This document shows, in pieces, positions 37,610 to 46,445 of a stretch of DNA of 64,000 nt. The notes under the pieces were generated by a model that made no database searches, was not told where the DNA came from, and saw only the letters and a program-made list of their open reading frames with translations. This DNA comes from Eubacterium sp. (GTDB taxonomy: Bacteria; Bacillota; Clostridia; Acetivibrionales; DSM-1351). Position numbers and translations under genes: made by a program. Within the stretch, counting starts at the first letter, position 1, and the number at the start of each line of letters is the position of its first letter. The DNA lies in contig JAQSXC010000012.1 in assembly GCA_029266335.1 (NCBI GenBank), forward strand, positions 24,306 through 88,305. The letters are read 5' to 3'.

Positions 37610-38299
37610 TTACTTTGGAGAAATAAATTTGAGTTCATGAGTTATTATGACCTCATTATTAAGAAAGGAGCATCCCAACCCCTTTACCTCCATACCTTTA
37701 TGCAAACAGTTATTAAATTGTTCAATGTAACTTTGAAATTGAGAATTAATATTCAAAATTTTTACAAAAGGACTTAAGGAAATAAAATAGTATTGAACAT
37801 TCCAACCTAGATCTAATAGTTTACCAATTTTATACAATTGCTCAATTGCTCTATTGGAGTTTACCGACGGAAATAGAGTTGCTTGTTTTGTTGAAATTAT
37901 ACTTTTAGCTTCAAATAAGGTTTTGTGTTCTCCTAAGAGGGCAAAATCGGCTTTATAGCCCTCAATAGTTTTTTCTCTTAATATAACGGAAGAGGACCTT
38001 AAAAATCCATAGCTTTTTTGAAGATGTTCCCCTAAGACCAGATTTGCTACATTGAGGTTTAAGAGAATATATTTGTTGTAATGCTTTACTGCAAAAACAC
38101 TATATTTTGTTCTAATATTAGTCGCTTTATTTAAAGTAAGCAGAACTTTTTTACCTTTTAAGTTAATTAACGGTTCTAGCTTTGAAGAACTTGGAAGATA
38201 ACACTCAACCTCTATACCATTAATAAGGACTTTACATAAGAATCTATTTTTGCATTCTGCTAAGAAGATTCCTTCGATTAGCTCTTCGATAATTTTCAT
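37610..38299 (-). CDS. SfsA-like nuclease-fold protein
   Basis: 229 residues on the minus strand from ATG 38297-38299 with GGAG upstream. It follows SfsA family order: an OB-like N-terminus (FLCKVLINGIEVECYLPSSSKLEPL), TKYSVFAV, LNVANLV, then the nuclease-like core YKADFALLGEHKTLFEAKS with D and E-x-K, ATLFPSVNSNRAIEQL and a C-terminal strand. SfsA proteins carry a PD-(D/E)XK-like fold but their role is not settled. It is placed between the receiver gene and the helicase gene and opposes both, which is unusual for a coordinated operon. It may be a separate cargo gene. Confidence 0.75.
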   Translation of the reverse strand: MKIIEELIEGIFLAECKNRFLCKVLINGIEVECYLPSSSKLEPLINLKGKKVLLTLNKATNIRTKYSVFAVKHYNKYILLNLNVANLVLGEHLQKSYGFLRSSSVILREKTIEGYKADFALLGEHKTLFEAKSIISTKQATLFPSVNSNRAIEQLYKIGKLLDLGWNVQYYFISLSPFVKILNINSQFQSYIEQFNNCLHKGMEVKGLGCSFLNNEVIITHELKFISPK

Positions 38300-38475
38300 A
38301 GGTTCTCCATTCTCGCATTTATATAAAAGCAAATCCTTTATAGCTTATAATATTCTAAAGAGCTTTGCAAGAATTAGTATTTGAACACTATGAGAATCTA
38401 GTTTTAGATGGTATAATTAAGAATTATTGGGAATTATATCTTGGAAACTAAAAATTAGTCTTATTGGAGGGAATA

Positions 38476-41328
38476 ATGGATAATAATCAAATAAGATGTG
38501 CTGAACTTTTAGATAAAAATCTTCAAATTGTCGCATGTGCAGGAGCTGGTAAGACTACCACAATCGTAAATCGCTTAATTAATATTATTAATAAAAAATT
38601 GGCAAAACCAAGTGAAATTGCTGCTATTACTTTCACCGAAAAAGCTGCGGGAGAGTTTAAAGAAAGAATATTTTCAGAATACGAAGGGCAAAACGGAGAC
38701 TTGAGAGGACTTTCAGAGATTCGTGTTGGAACTATACATAGTTTTTGCTTTGAACTTTTAAATGAGTATTTTCCTAAATATAGAAGCTATGATATATCAA
38801 ATGATATTCAAATAAAACTAATGGTAAAAAAGGAATTTACAGATTCAACTAAAAATTTATCATATCTTTTTGATAATTTAAAGTATTTAGATGGAAAAGG
38901 TAAAATGAAGAATGGGTGTTTACAACCATATAACTGGAGTCATATTTCAACAATACTTTCAGCAGTATCAATTATTAGAGAAGAGCAAATTCCAGAAAGT
39001 AATATTCCTGTTGAGTTGTTAGCATTTATGAGTAAATATATGGATTTGCTTAAACAAAATAAAATTTTTGATTATACAGAAATTCAAAATAAGTTTTTAA
39101 ATGAGCTAAGGCAAGATAGAGGCTTTCGAGATTTTATATCAAAAAATATAAAATATATTTTCATTGATGAATACCAGGATGTAAACAGTATCCAAGAAAA
39201 AATAATTCTTGAATTACAAAATATCTCCTCACAAATAAATATTTGTGTCGTAGGAGATGATGATCAATTAATTTATCAATGGCGCGGAAGTAATATAAAT
39301 AATTTTTTAGAGTTTGATAATAGATACAAGAATACTGTTGTAGAATATTTGGATATGAATTATCGTTCATCTGAGGGCATAGTAAAAACTGCTGAAATGG
39401 TTGTACTACCAAATAAGAAGAGAATGACAAAAAGCTTAAACTCATATGCTAAGTATCAATATGAGCAAGGTGATATTATTGCAAAAGCTGATTTTAATAA
39501 TATTATTGAAGAAACAGATTTTATTGTAAAGGCTATTAAGAAACTTAAAGGGAGTATAATTACTGATTGCGATAATAAGTCTCGTACGATTTCCTATGCT
39601 GATATGGTTATATTAGTTCATTCTCCAAGTAAATTTAACGAATTTAACCAAACACTATTTTCTGAATTAGAGAGTAATAATATACCATACATCATTGAAG
39701 GAACAAAACGGCTATTTGATACTCCTGAAATTCGAGATATTATTTCTCTGTTCTTTTATTTTAATGGTAATTACGCAGGAAACCAGAATCCTATGTTTTT
39801 TGGTGAAGAGTTTATGCCTTTTTCATTAGAAAATGACTTAACATACTTTTCATTAACATCTGAGCAAGTTCGTAAGCTAAAAAAAGTATTTGAAGACTGT
39901 GCAGATGAACATATTGTTGCTGAAAAAAAGAACTTCTATGACTTTACTTTACAAGAACTATACCAAAATATTTTAATTGTACTTAATGTCTTTAATATAG
40001 ATACGTCTGATTTATTGAATGAGAAATTGTTATATAATCTTGGTTCGTTCAGTGCAATTATAAATGATTTTGAAAAAGTGTACTTTAGGACACTTGCAAA
40101 AAACAGAATTTCGGAATTTGTTAAATTCTTAATGTATGATGTTAGGGAAGTTTATCCAGAAGGATGGTTATCGCCAAACTTTAGTAGCCTTAAATGCTTA
40201 AAAATTATGAGTTATCACAAAGCGAAAGGGTTGGAGTTCCCGGTGGTTTTCCTTCCTCACCTATGTACTGATTACTTATTTCCAGTAAAATCAGGAGGAG
40301 GATTTGTATCATGGGGCTTTATTGATCATACTAATTCACTTGACTCTATAAAAAGTAGATATATGGAAAAGAATGAATCTCTTAATAGATTGTTTTATGT
40401 CGGTATAACAAGATGTGAGAAATATCTTTTTATGACAAAATCTAAGATGTATATGAAACCTGGAGGTAAACAACCCAACATAAAAACGCCTGTACCTTTT
40501 GCTAACGCATCCAAGTCTCCTTTTGTGAATTATAATCATAATAGATTCTTAGAACGGGAATTAAAATATGTAGAGTTACAAGAATTAAATGAAGACGACC
40601 ATGTTGTTTTTGATTTTACTACGTTAAATGACTTTTTTGAATGTCCGCACAAATTTAAATTGAATTCAATGATGGGGTTTCATTCTCCGTTAAATGTAAG
40701 AATGGGATATGGTAAATCTATCCATAATATACTTGAGCATATACATAGGGCTTACAGAGAAACTGGTAAGATTTCGTATTCTGAAAAAGATATTGATAAG
40801 CTTTTGGATACATATGTTAATCTTCCGTATGGTAATCATATGAAAACATTAATGGAAAGTATTAAAGCAAGTATAAAAGGAGTTATTGAAAAGTATATTA
40901 GGTTAAATGCAAAGACATTTCCAGATATAGAGTTAATTGAACAACGTGTGGATTATAAGTTAAATGATTATGTATTTATTAACGGACGAGTAGATCTTGT
41001 AAAGAATAATCGTTCGGGAGAAATTGTAATTATTGATTTTAAATCCTCTGATAAGGCTATTGCTGATACATCTAAAGATATGCAGTTATATCTTTATGCA
41101 TTAGGATATTACAAATATACAGGAATTATGCCTACAGCAATTCATTCATATGATGTGAGCAACCAGGATTCAATACCTACGCAAATTACTTCTCAAGATT
41201 TAGTTGATATTGAATCAAAAATAATGGAGATATATATAAAAATTAAGGATAAAAACTTTTGTAAGATTCGAAAAGAGGATGCTAGAGCTTGCAAGAATTG
41301 TAATTACAAAGATTCGTGTCAAGATTGA
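38476..41328 (+). CDS. UvrD-type helicase fused to Cas4/AddB-like nuclease
   Basis: About 950 residues. SF1A helicase motifs are in order: Walker A CAGAGKTTT (near residue 20), TFTEKAAGEF, Walker B FIDEYQDVN, GDDDQLIYQWRGS, DMNYRSSEGIV, MSYHKAKGLEFPVV and VGITRCEKYLF. The C-terminal 250 residues are a PD-(D/E)XK nuclease with an iron-sulfur cluster: a first cysteine in FECPHKF, YGKSIHNILEHIH, VIIDFKSSD, QLYLYALGYY and the final cysteine set CKNCNYKDSC. This pairing occurs in AddAB-like repair enzymes and in defence helicases. GGAGGG precedes ATG 38476. Confidence 0.93.
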   Translation: MDNNQIRCAELLDKNLQIVACAGAGKTTTIVNRLINIINKKLAKPSEIAAITFTEKAAGEFKERIFSEYEGQNGDLRGLSEIRVGTIHSFCFELLNEYFPKYRSYDISNDIQIKLMVKKEFTDSTKNLSYLFDNLKYLDGKGKMKNGCLQPYNWSHISTILSAVSIIREEQIPESNIPVELLAFMSKYMDLLKQNKIFDYTEIQNKFLNELRQDRGFRDFISKNIKYIFIDEYQDVNSIQEKIILELQNISSQINICVVGDDDQLIYQWRGSNINNFLEFDNRYKNTVVEYLDMNYRSSEGIVKTAEMVVLPNKKRMTKSLNSYAKYQYEQGDIIAKADFNNIIEETDFIVKAIKKLKGSIITDCDNKSRTISYADMVILVHSPSKFNEFNQTLFSELESNNIPYIIEGTKRLFDTPEIRDIISLFFYFNGNYAGNQNPMFFGEEFMPFSLENDLTYFSLTSEQVRKLKKVFEDCADEHIVAEKKNFYDFTLQELYQNILIVLNVFNIDTSDLLNEKLLYNLGSFSAIINDFEKVYFRTLAKNRISEFVKFLMYDVREVYPEGWLSPNFSSLKCLKIMSYHKAKGLEFPVVFLPHLCTDYLFPVKSGGGFVSWGFIDHTNSLDSIKSRYMEKNESLNRLFYVGITRCEKYLFMTKSKMYMKPGGKQPNIKTPVPFANASKSPFVNYNHNRFLERELKYVELQELNEDDHVVFDFTTLNDFFECPHKFKLNSMMGFHSPLNVRMGYGKSIHNILEHIHRAYRETGKISYSEKDIDKLLDTYVNLPYGNHMKTLMESIKASIKGVIEKYIRLNAKTFPDIELIEQRVDYKLNDYVFINGRVDLVKNNRSGEIVIIDFKSSDKAIADTSKDMQLYLYALGYYKYTGIMPTAIHSYDVSNQDSIPTQITSQDLVDIESKIMEIYIKIKDKNFCKIRKEDARACKNCNYKDSCQD

Positions 41329-41445
41329 TAGTAAAATATTTAAATTAGTTGTATTTTCTATAAAGTCAACATGTGCTGAAACAAGGTTTTAGTATTGAAA
41401 AATATATAATTATTAATAAGTAGTCTAACCTAAAGGAGTTCATCT

Positions 41446-41703
41446 ATGAAGTTAAAACGAACCACAGGCAAACTTTTAAATGAAAAATGGAATGTTAATG
41501 CCAAACATGCTTTATATCGAGAAGATGGAAAGTGGTATCACCACTTAACAGAATTTCCAGGAGCACTATTTGATAAGCATGGGTATATTTTATTTAATTC
41601 TAAAAATGAATATATAAGTTGCAATTACTTACAGCACGCAAAGGACTTACATTGTCCATCTGGAATTTCTTCTATTAATGGATATATCAAAGTAATTGAT
41701 TAA
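41446..41703 (+). CDS. Small conserved-looking protein (85 aa)
   Basis: 85 residues with a strong ribosome site (AAAGGAG at 41433-41439). It is aromatic and histidine-rich in the middle: GKWYHHLTEFPGALFDKHGYILFN, given here only in parts. The pattern FPGALFD...GY.LF....Y...GISS..GY resembles a short module that I recall as a tail on some HNH-type endonucleases, but this is a weak recollection. Alternatively it is an accessory protein of the next gene, from whose start it is separated by 36 bases. Confidence 0.65.
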   Translation: MKLKRTTGKLLNEKWNVNAKHALYREDGKWYHHLTEFPGALFDKHGYILFNSKNEYISCNYLQHAKDLHCPSGISSINGYIKVID

Positions 41704-41739
41704 ATAGTGATGCCGTTTCAAAAGAGGATAGATTATTAA

Positions 41740-43575
41740 ATGAAAAATCGTAACTTATTAAGAGCGGAGTGTGGTATTATGCATGACATAAAAGCACCAG
41801 ATAGCTTTTTTACAGGGTCTTCTGGTGAGGATATAGTAAAATTTTATTTAAAGCAATGGAAAATAGCATGTACCTCCATAGAAAAATCAGATTTTGGTGA
41901 AGATATCTTATGTGATATGTTTGCTTCATCAGAGGATGGAACTACAAATATTCGTACTAATTTATCATTTAGGACACAGGTCAAAACAACTCAAAATATA
42001 GAAAATGATGGATATATACGTCTAACAAAGAAAGGATTTTCTGTTTCAATCTCTACTGCGCTATTGCAATTGTGGCAAAAAAGTTATTTTCCTGTAATTA
42101 TTGTAGTTTGGGATTTATCTGCAAATAAAGGATTCTGGGGTATCCCAGATAAATATGAAAAAGAACTTAATAATATAAGTAACGATACAATGACAATACA
42201 TATTAGAAAAGAGAATGACTTTTGTACAAGTGGAGATAGTATTAAAAACTATGTCAGGGATTATTATGCTAAAATTTTTAAGTTAGAGTTCTCAAAATAT
42301 AGAGGTTTAATTTATCCATTAAGCATGCCAAGTTATCGCTTGTTTACTGCATATGAATTATGTAATATTACTGAAATAAAAAGCGGAATTGATGTATATG
42401 GTCACGTAGCAGATTATGAACCTACATTCCTTGTTTCATATAATAATTTGAATTTAGGCGGAAGTTTGTATTTTATTGAGTATGTACAAGAAGCAACTTC
42501 AACAGATGAATACATATCAAGCCTCAAAAATTATATTTTGGGTCTCAAATTATCCAATAAAAGTAATGAATGGATCTCGTTTGTTGTAAGCCCGATAGAA
42601 ATTATTACTACAAACGATGATAGAGTCATTAGTAGATTAACAGACTGGACATGCTTTTCGCAATTTAAAAATGGATTATATAATGACTATGACTTTACAT
42701 TTTCATTATCAGATGACTATTTTTATTCTGAGGCGGTCCGTGCAACATCAGGAAAGCAGAATTATTTCGTTCATAAAAGTGGAAGGTTTTCAGTTGAGAT
42801 TTTTGCAAGAGGTTGCTATTCATATGCTAGTAAAAAAGACGATGAGCTAAGAAATACTATATATAAACATTCATTTTGTGTATGGGATATATCAACTTGT
42901 AAAGAACCAGAAATTGAGCAGTTAATTGAGTGGTGTAAGAATAAATCGTATAATATAGAATTTTTGGAAGAAGATCAAGGGTTTGTTGTGATTTCGCATC
43001 CTTCGTTTTTTACTGGAAAATATGGAGTTTTGCTTCCAGGAGTGATTACTTGGGAGAAATTTGACCAAATTAATTTTATTTCAGAAGATTTTATACAACA
43101 GATTCCTTGGGGTAAATTGCCTAATGAGGGTACATATATAAGTCTATGCGAAAAATATTTTAATATAAAATCAGAGCCTATAACAGAGATTATTACTCCA
43201 TATGAGGAGACAATACAGGGAGCAGCGCTAAGACATGATGAAAGAGTTATTAGATTTATATGTTATATAGAAGCATTCGAAAATGGATTTGAGCTTGAAT
43301 ATCAAAAAATATCAACTGAATTGGAAATAGCACTTAATAAGAAGTTTAAGGATACAAAATTTTCATTTGTACAATACCAAGATTTAAATGATTTAATATT
43401 AGAAATAAAACCGTTTTACAATATGTCAACAAAAGAAGCAGTTGATATAGCGGCAGTCTATTTTCTGATGCTGTTAGATTCGCTTTCAACTTTTATAAAT
43501 GATTCTAAAAATATGGCTTATTATATTAAATATTTGTTGGATCGTTGGCTTCCGGAAGGACTGGTCTCAAAGTAG
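41740..43575 (+). CDS. DUF4365-type nuclease-like protein
   Basis: 611 residues. Residues about 20-130 match the DUF4365 PD-(D/E)XK-like fold: TGSSGEDIVKFYLKQW, then DFGEDILCD, then FRTQVKTT with the Q-x-K motif, and FPVIIVVWD. The remaining 480 residues are unassigned. Such domains are frequent in defence islands. An alternative start is ATG 41779 with a closer GGAG. It is the last gene before the distal transposon end, so it belongs to the cargo. Confidence 0.75.
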   Translation: MKNRNLLRAECGIMHDIKAPDSFFTGSSGEDIVKFYLKQWKIACTSIEKSDFGEDILCDMFASSEDGTTNIRTNLSFRTQVKTTQNIENDGYIRLTKKGFSVSISTALLQLWQKSYFPVIIVVWDLSANKGFWGIPDKYEKELNNISNDTMTIHIRKENDFCTSGDSIKNYVRDYYAKIFKLEFSKYRGLIYPLSMPSYRLFTAYELCNITEIKSGIDVYGHVADYEPTFLVSYNNLNLGGSLYFIEYVQEATSTDEYISSLKNYILGLKLSNKSNEWISFVVSPIEIITTNDDRVISRLTDWTCFSQFKNGLYNDYDFTFSLSDDYFYSEAVRATSGKQNYFVHKSGRFSVEIFARGCYSYASKKDDELRNTIYKHSFCVWDISTCKEPEIEQLIEWCKNKSYNIEFLEEDQGFVVISHPSFFTGKYGVLLPGVITWEKFDQINFISEDFIQQIPWGKLPNEGTYISLCEKYFNIKSEPITEIITPYEETIQGAALRHDERVIRFICYIEAFENGFELEYQKISTELEIALNKKFKDTKFSFVQYQDLNDLILEIKPFYNMSTKEAVDIAAVYFLMLLDSLSTFINDSKNMAYYIKYLLDRWLPEGLVSK

Positions 43576-43606
43576 AAATAAAATTAGCTCTATAGAAATT
43601 TATTAC

Positions 43607-43766
43607 TTAAATTTTAAAACTTTTTTATCATACTTTATTTATATAATAAGTATTGTAATTCCTTAAATTTTACAACTTTATTTTTGGAATAAATAAAATT
43701 AATGGGAAAAACAGAATATTATATAAATATAAATTATAAAACTTTTTTATAATTCCTCACATTGTC
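43607..43766 (+). repeat. Distal (L-type) transposon end: three TnsB-like sites
   Basis: Three copies of the complement of the glmS-proximal motif are spread over 140 bases: 43607-43623 (TTAAATTTTAAAACTTT), 43663-43679 (TTAAATTTTACAACTTT) and 43729-43745 (ATAAATTATAAAACTTT), followed by TTTATAATTCCTCACA and the inverted terminus. Wide spacing at this end and close spacing at the other repeats the Tn7 L/R asymmetry. Confidence 0.8.
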
Positions 43767-43823
43767 AGTTCTCAAAAAGTTTGGTTGGTACTCATCTCAA
43801 ATAGTTTGGTACTGAGAGTCAAA
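43767..43823. repeat. Repeated boxes just outside the transposon end
   Basis: CTCAAAAAGTTTGGT (43771-43785) and CTCAAATAGTTTGGT (43796-43810) are direct repeats 25 bases apart, 14/15 identical, followed by an ACTGAGAGTCA segment. They are not part of the tns-end motif. They could be an end remnant of a different element, perhaps IS21-like, but no transposase is adjacent. Confidence 0.45.
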
Positions 43824-43886
43824 GACAATTTATGTATAGAATAAAGTCAAAATATTATTTTAAAACAGTTGTATAGTAATTTTTTT

Positions 43887-43937
43887 AAATCATGAGGTAA
43901 GTGTTATATAAAACGCACTTACCTCATGATTTTTATT
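43887..43937. terminator. 17-bp perfect inverted repeat, bidirectional terminator
   Basis: AAATCATGAGGTAAGTG (43887-43903) and its exact complement (43916-43932) with a 12-base loop, flanked by a T-run on both sides (43880-43886 is T-rich; TTTTT ends the right arm). The rest of the gene-free stretch 43824-44243 is AT-rich and shows no gene. Confidence 0.75.
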
Positions 43938-44243
43938 TATACGAATAGAGGACTGAATATTACATTTTAAGATATATTATGATAAAATAAGTACAGTTGG
44001 ATAAATGTGTAAAATTGTTTTTTATCATTAAAGCCATAATGAAAACAATTCTAATAACATCTTTATTATGGCTATGTTGAGAAGCAAGAATAAACTTAGA
44101 TTATAGCAATAATGAGAAGTTAGCAATAGATGACCATATCGCGCATTTATAACAATAATGTAAAAATATCTCTTGCACAAGAAAGATTTTGATTATTTTA
44201 TTCTTATGTCAAAGTCAAAGATACTAGAAATCGGAGGTGTAAA

Positions 44244-46223
44244 ATGAACACTAACTACGATGGTGTAAAATTTTACAGTGAATATGATTTGAGTGTAGGA
44301 TTTCATCTAGAAAGGGCAGAATTAGTTTTGAATTCTTCTGATTCCAATAATGAGTATAATGACATAAACCAAATCATTGAATTGTATAATATCAAACAAT
44401 ATCTTGACCACGGATTACGTCTGACTACATGGGACAATTTTGAATTTACCAAGTATCAAGAAAAAAGCAAGACTTTTCCCAATATCATTGGTAAATTCTT
44501 TGCAACGATTAATGGTAAAAATCTGGCTGAGTATTATGGTCAGTTATGCGTTACATATAATGAGGATTTTTGGCAACTCCTATGTGATTACAAAGCCTAT
44601 GAACGCATTGAAAAGGATAATTTCTCCAAGCTTCTGCTCCAGAACGACGTTGTTCTTTGGCATATTTTGCAGCATAGGGAACTTGTTAGATACTTCGGGC
44701 AAGAAATTGCGAGCTATATGAAAACCGCAGATGAAAGCGCAGAATTATTAATGGATCAGTTCTTATCCGTTCGCAGAGATACTTCAACAAAATACCTTTT
44801 CCCAGACGAACTTACTCAGCAAGACCGGAATGAAATTCTACAAAAATATGTCGAATCAAAAAGTGCAAATCCGAACTATCTGAAGCTACTGGAAAATTCC
44901 CAAAGCACAAAAGAGTTTCCAGTTGGAGACCGGCTACGTCGAGATGCAAAAAACAAGTATGAAGAATACTGGAATACGAACACTGATCGTAGTAATGGAA
45001 TTGAATTTGGCGTAGAAATATCTTTTGCCTCTTTACCTGAGCAAGATAAAAAAGAATCTCTCGAGAACAATACGTTTTGTGCAATATATTGCAAAGAGTG
45101 GGTCAAAGAAAACCTTGATTATCCAACACTGCTGAACAACTTCATATACTTGTTTGAGTATACAGATAAATGGTTTCGCTGTAGTTTTGTCTCTACACAG
45201 TCAAGGATGAGCGCTCTTGAGAAAGTACTAGGTGTCAAAGGAAAAAGAGATTATATAACAGGATCATATTTTACCATGCAACGTATGAAGACGTGTGTGC
45301 AAATGGTAGCATATCGACGGGAACTGGATATAAATGGGGTGCAACTTGAAGCCATATTCCAGTGGTTCTTTGAAGCATATTTATTAGATGAATTTCAAGC
45401 AAATGGCTTTGTCTATATTGCGCCGTCAGAGAATACAGCAACGTTTGAAAAGTGCAAGCTTCTTGCTTCTGCAATCGATGGAGTACTGAAGCAATACCGG
45501 CTGTTTTGCGAAGATGGATATGTTGACCGTGAGCTTTTGGAAATGTCGTCCGGTCATATAATTTTTAGCGATCTCAAAAGTATGCAAAACAAGAAATACG
45601 CCTATTCAAATAGTGAAGTCTTGAGGAGGGAGCAGTTTTTCTTGTATTCAGACCAATCTCCGTTGCATTTCACTAAAAAAACTCAGAGTAAATATCATTC
45701 CTTTGCTCAGTTGATTCTGAATGAAAGTATAGTTTTGGGTGATTTTGCGGACTTTCAAAAGCCTGATGTTGAATGGCTGATAAGTAGAGAAATACTTACC
45801 CAGAATGAAAACGGATCTCTGTCTTTGAATATATCGATAGCTTTTATTCTTAAGGAACTGTACGAAAATGAAGTAATCTGCCCACTATATTGCGAAAAGC
45901 TTAAGGCGCTTTTGGATGAATTGCAGACCATGGGTGATATAAAATATGAGAGCACACTGTTTTCCAAGCCTGAACAGGAATACTTGAATTATATGCTCAA
46001 TAAGTCGGAGTTCAGCAATGGTCATGATTTGCGCAACAAGTATCTTCATGATACTCATTCGTTAGATCTTGATAAACAAAACACAGACTATCTAGAACTT
46101 CTCAAAATCATGGTACTAATTGTCATAAAAATCAATGAGGAATTCTGTTTACGCGAAGACATGACAGCGTTGGATAAAACGAAAGACTCCCAATTCTTGA
46201 TTTCAACGCTAATACCTGAATAG
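44244..46223 (+). CDS. HEPN-motif protein, candidate abortive-infection factor
   Basis: 659 residues with an excellent ribosome site (GGAGGTG before the ATG). The C-terminal domain contains R597-N-K-Y-L-H602, the RxxxxH catalytic motif of HEPN RNases, in the context FSNGHDLRNKYLHDT. The N-terminal 500 residues are not recognised. Large single-gene proteins with a C-terminal HEPN domain commonly act as abortive-infection toxins; that role here is inference. Codon usage is less AT-rich than the transposon cargo, so it probably arrived separately. It lies outside the mapped transposon end. Confidence 0.7.
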   Translation: MNTNYDGVKFYSEYDLSVGFHLERAELVLNSSDSNNEYNDINQIIELYNIKQYLDHGLRLTTWDNFEFTKYQEKSKTFPNIIGKFFATINGKNLAEYYGQLCVTYNEDFWQLLCDYKAYERIEKDNFSKLLLQNDVVLWHILQHRELVRYFGQEIASYMKTADESAELLMDQFLSVRRDTSTKYLFPDELTQQDRNEILQKYVESKSANPNYLKLLENSQSTKEFPVGDRLRRDAKNKYEEYWNTNTDRSNGIEFGVEISFASLPEQDKKESLENNTFCAIYCKEWVKENLDYPTLLNNFIYLFEYTDKWFRCSFVSTQSRMSALEKVLGVKGKRDYITGSYFTMQRMKTCVQMVAYRRELDINGVQLEAIFQWFFEAYLLDEFQANGFVYIAPSENTATFEKCKLLASAIDGVLKQYRLFCEDGYVDRELLEMSSGHIIFSDLKSMQNKKYAYSNSEVLRREQFFLYSDQSPLHFTKKTQSKYHSFAQLILNESIVLGDFADFQKPDVEWLISREILTQNENGSLSLNISIAFILKELYENEVICPLYCEKLKALLDELQTMGDIKYESTLFSKPEQEYLNYMLNKSEFSNGHDLRNKYLHDTHSLDLDKQNTDYLELLKIMVLIVIKINEEFCLREDMTALDKTKDSQFLISTLIPE

Positions 46224-46445
46224 GATGGGCTTGATGTTAAGGATACATTGGGCGAAATTGTAGCAGAATAGGAGAAATGATAATCCTAATTATTTGATAC
46301 GTAATGTTTGCCCATTAGATTATAGTTTCCTAAAAATCAAATAATCTATCTGCAATTGCTAGGAAATCGTATATGTCGAATTATCTCTAATGGTATTATA
46401 TCAAAATGATATAACAGTATATTAAAGGAACGAGTGGAGCTAAAA

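Larger units (their letters stand above)
22816..43766 (+). mobile_element. Tn7-like transposon at glmS (about 21 kb)
   Basis: A full tnsABCDE set lies directly downstream of glmS, the attachment site of Tn7, in the same orientation as Tn7 (tnsA next to glmS, cargo at the other side). The ends are supported by a 38-bp inverted repeat: 22816-22853 matches the complement of 43729-43766 at 33 of 38 positions. Starting from the canonical TGT...ACA, the element would be 22821-43761; weaker inverted similarity continues outward to about 22805 and 43777. No clean 5-bp target duplication was found for any of these boundaries, so exact ends are uncertain. The cargo (31.2-43.6 kb) is visibly richer in A/T than the host genes. 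Confidence 0.9.

Noticed and set aside
22939..43575. CRISPR-associated transposon (CAST)
   Set aside because: TnsABC and a TniQ protein are present, but there are no cas genes and no repeat-spacer array; the glmS site and the long TnsD/TnsE pair fit ordinary Tn7-like targeting.
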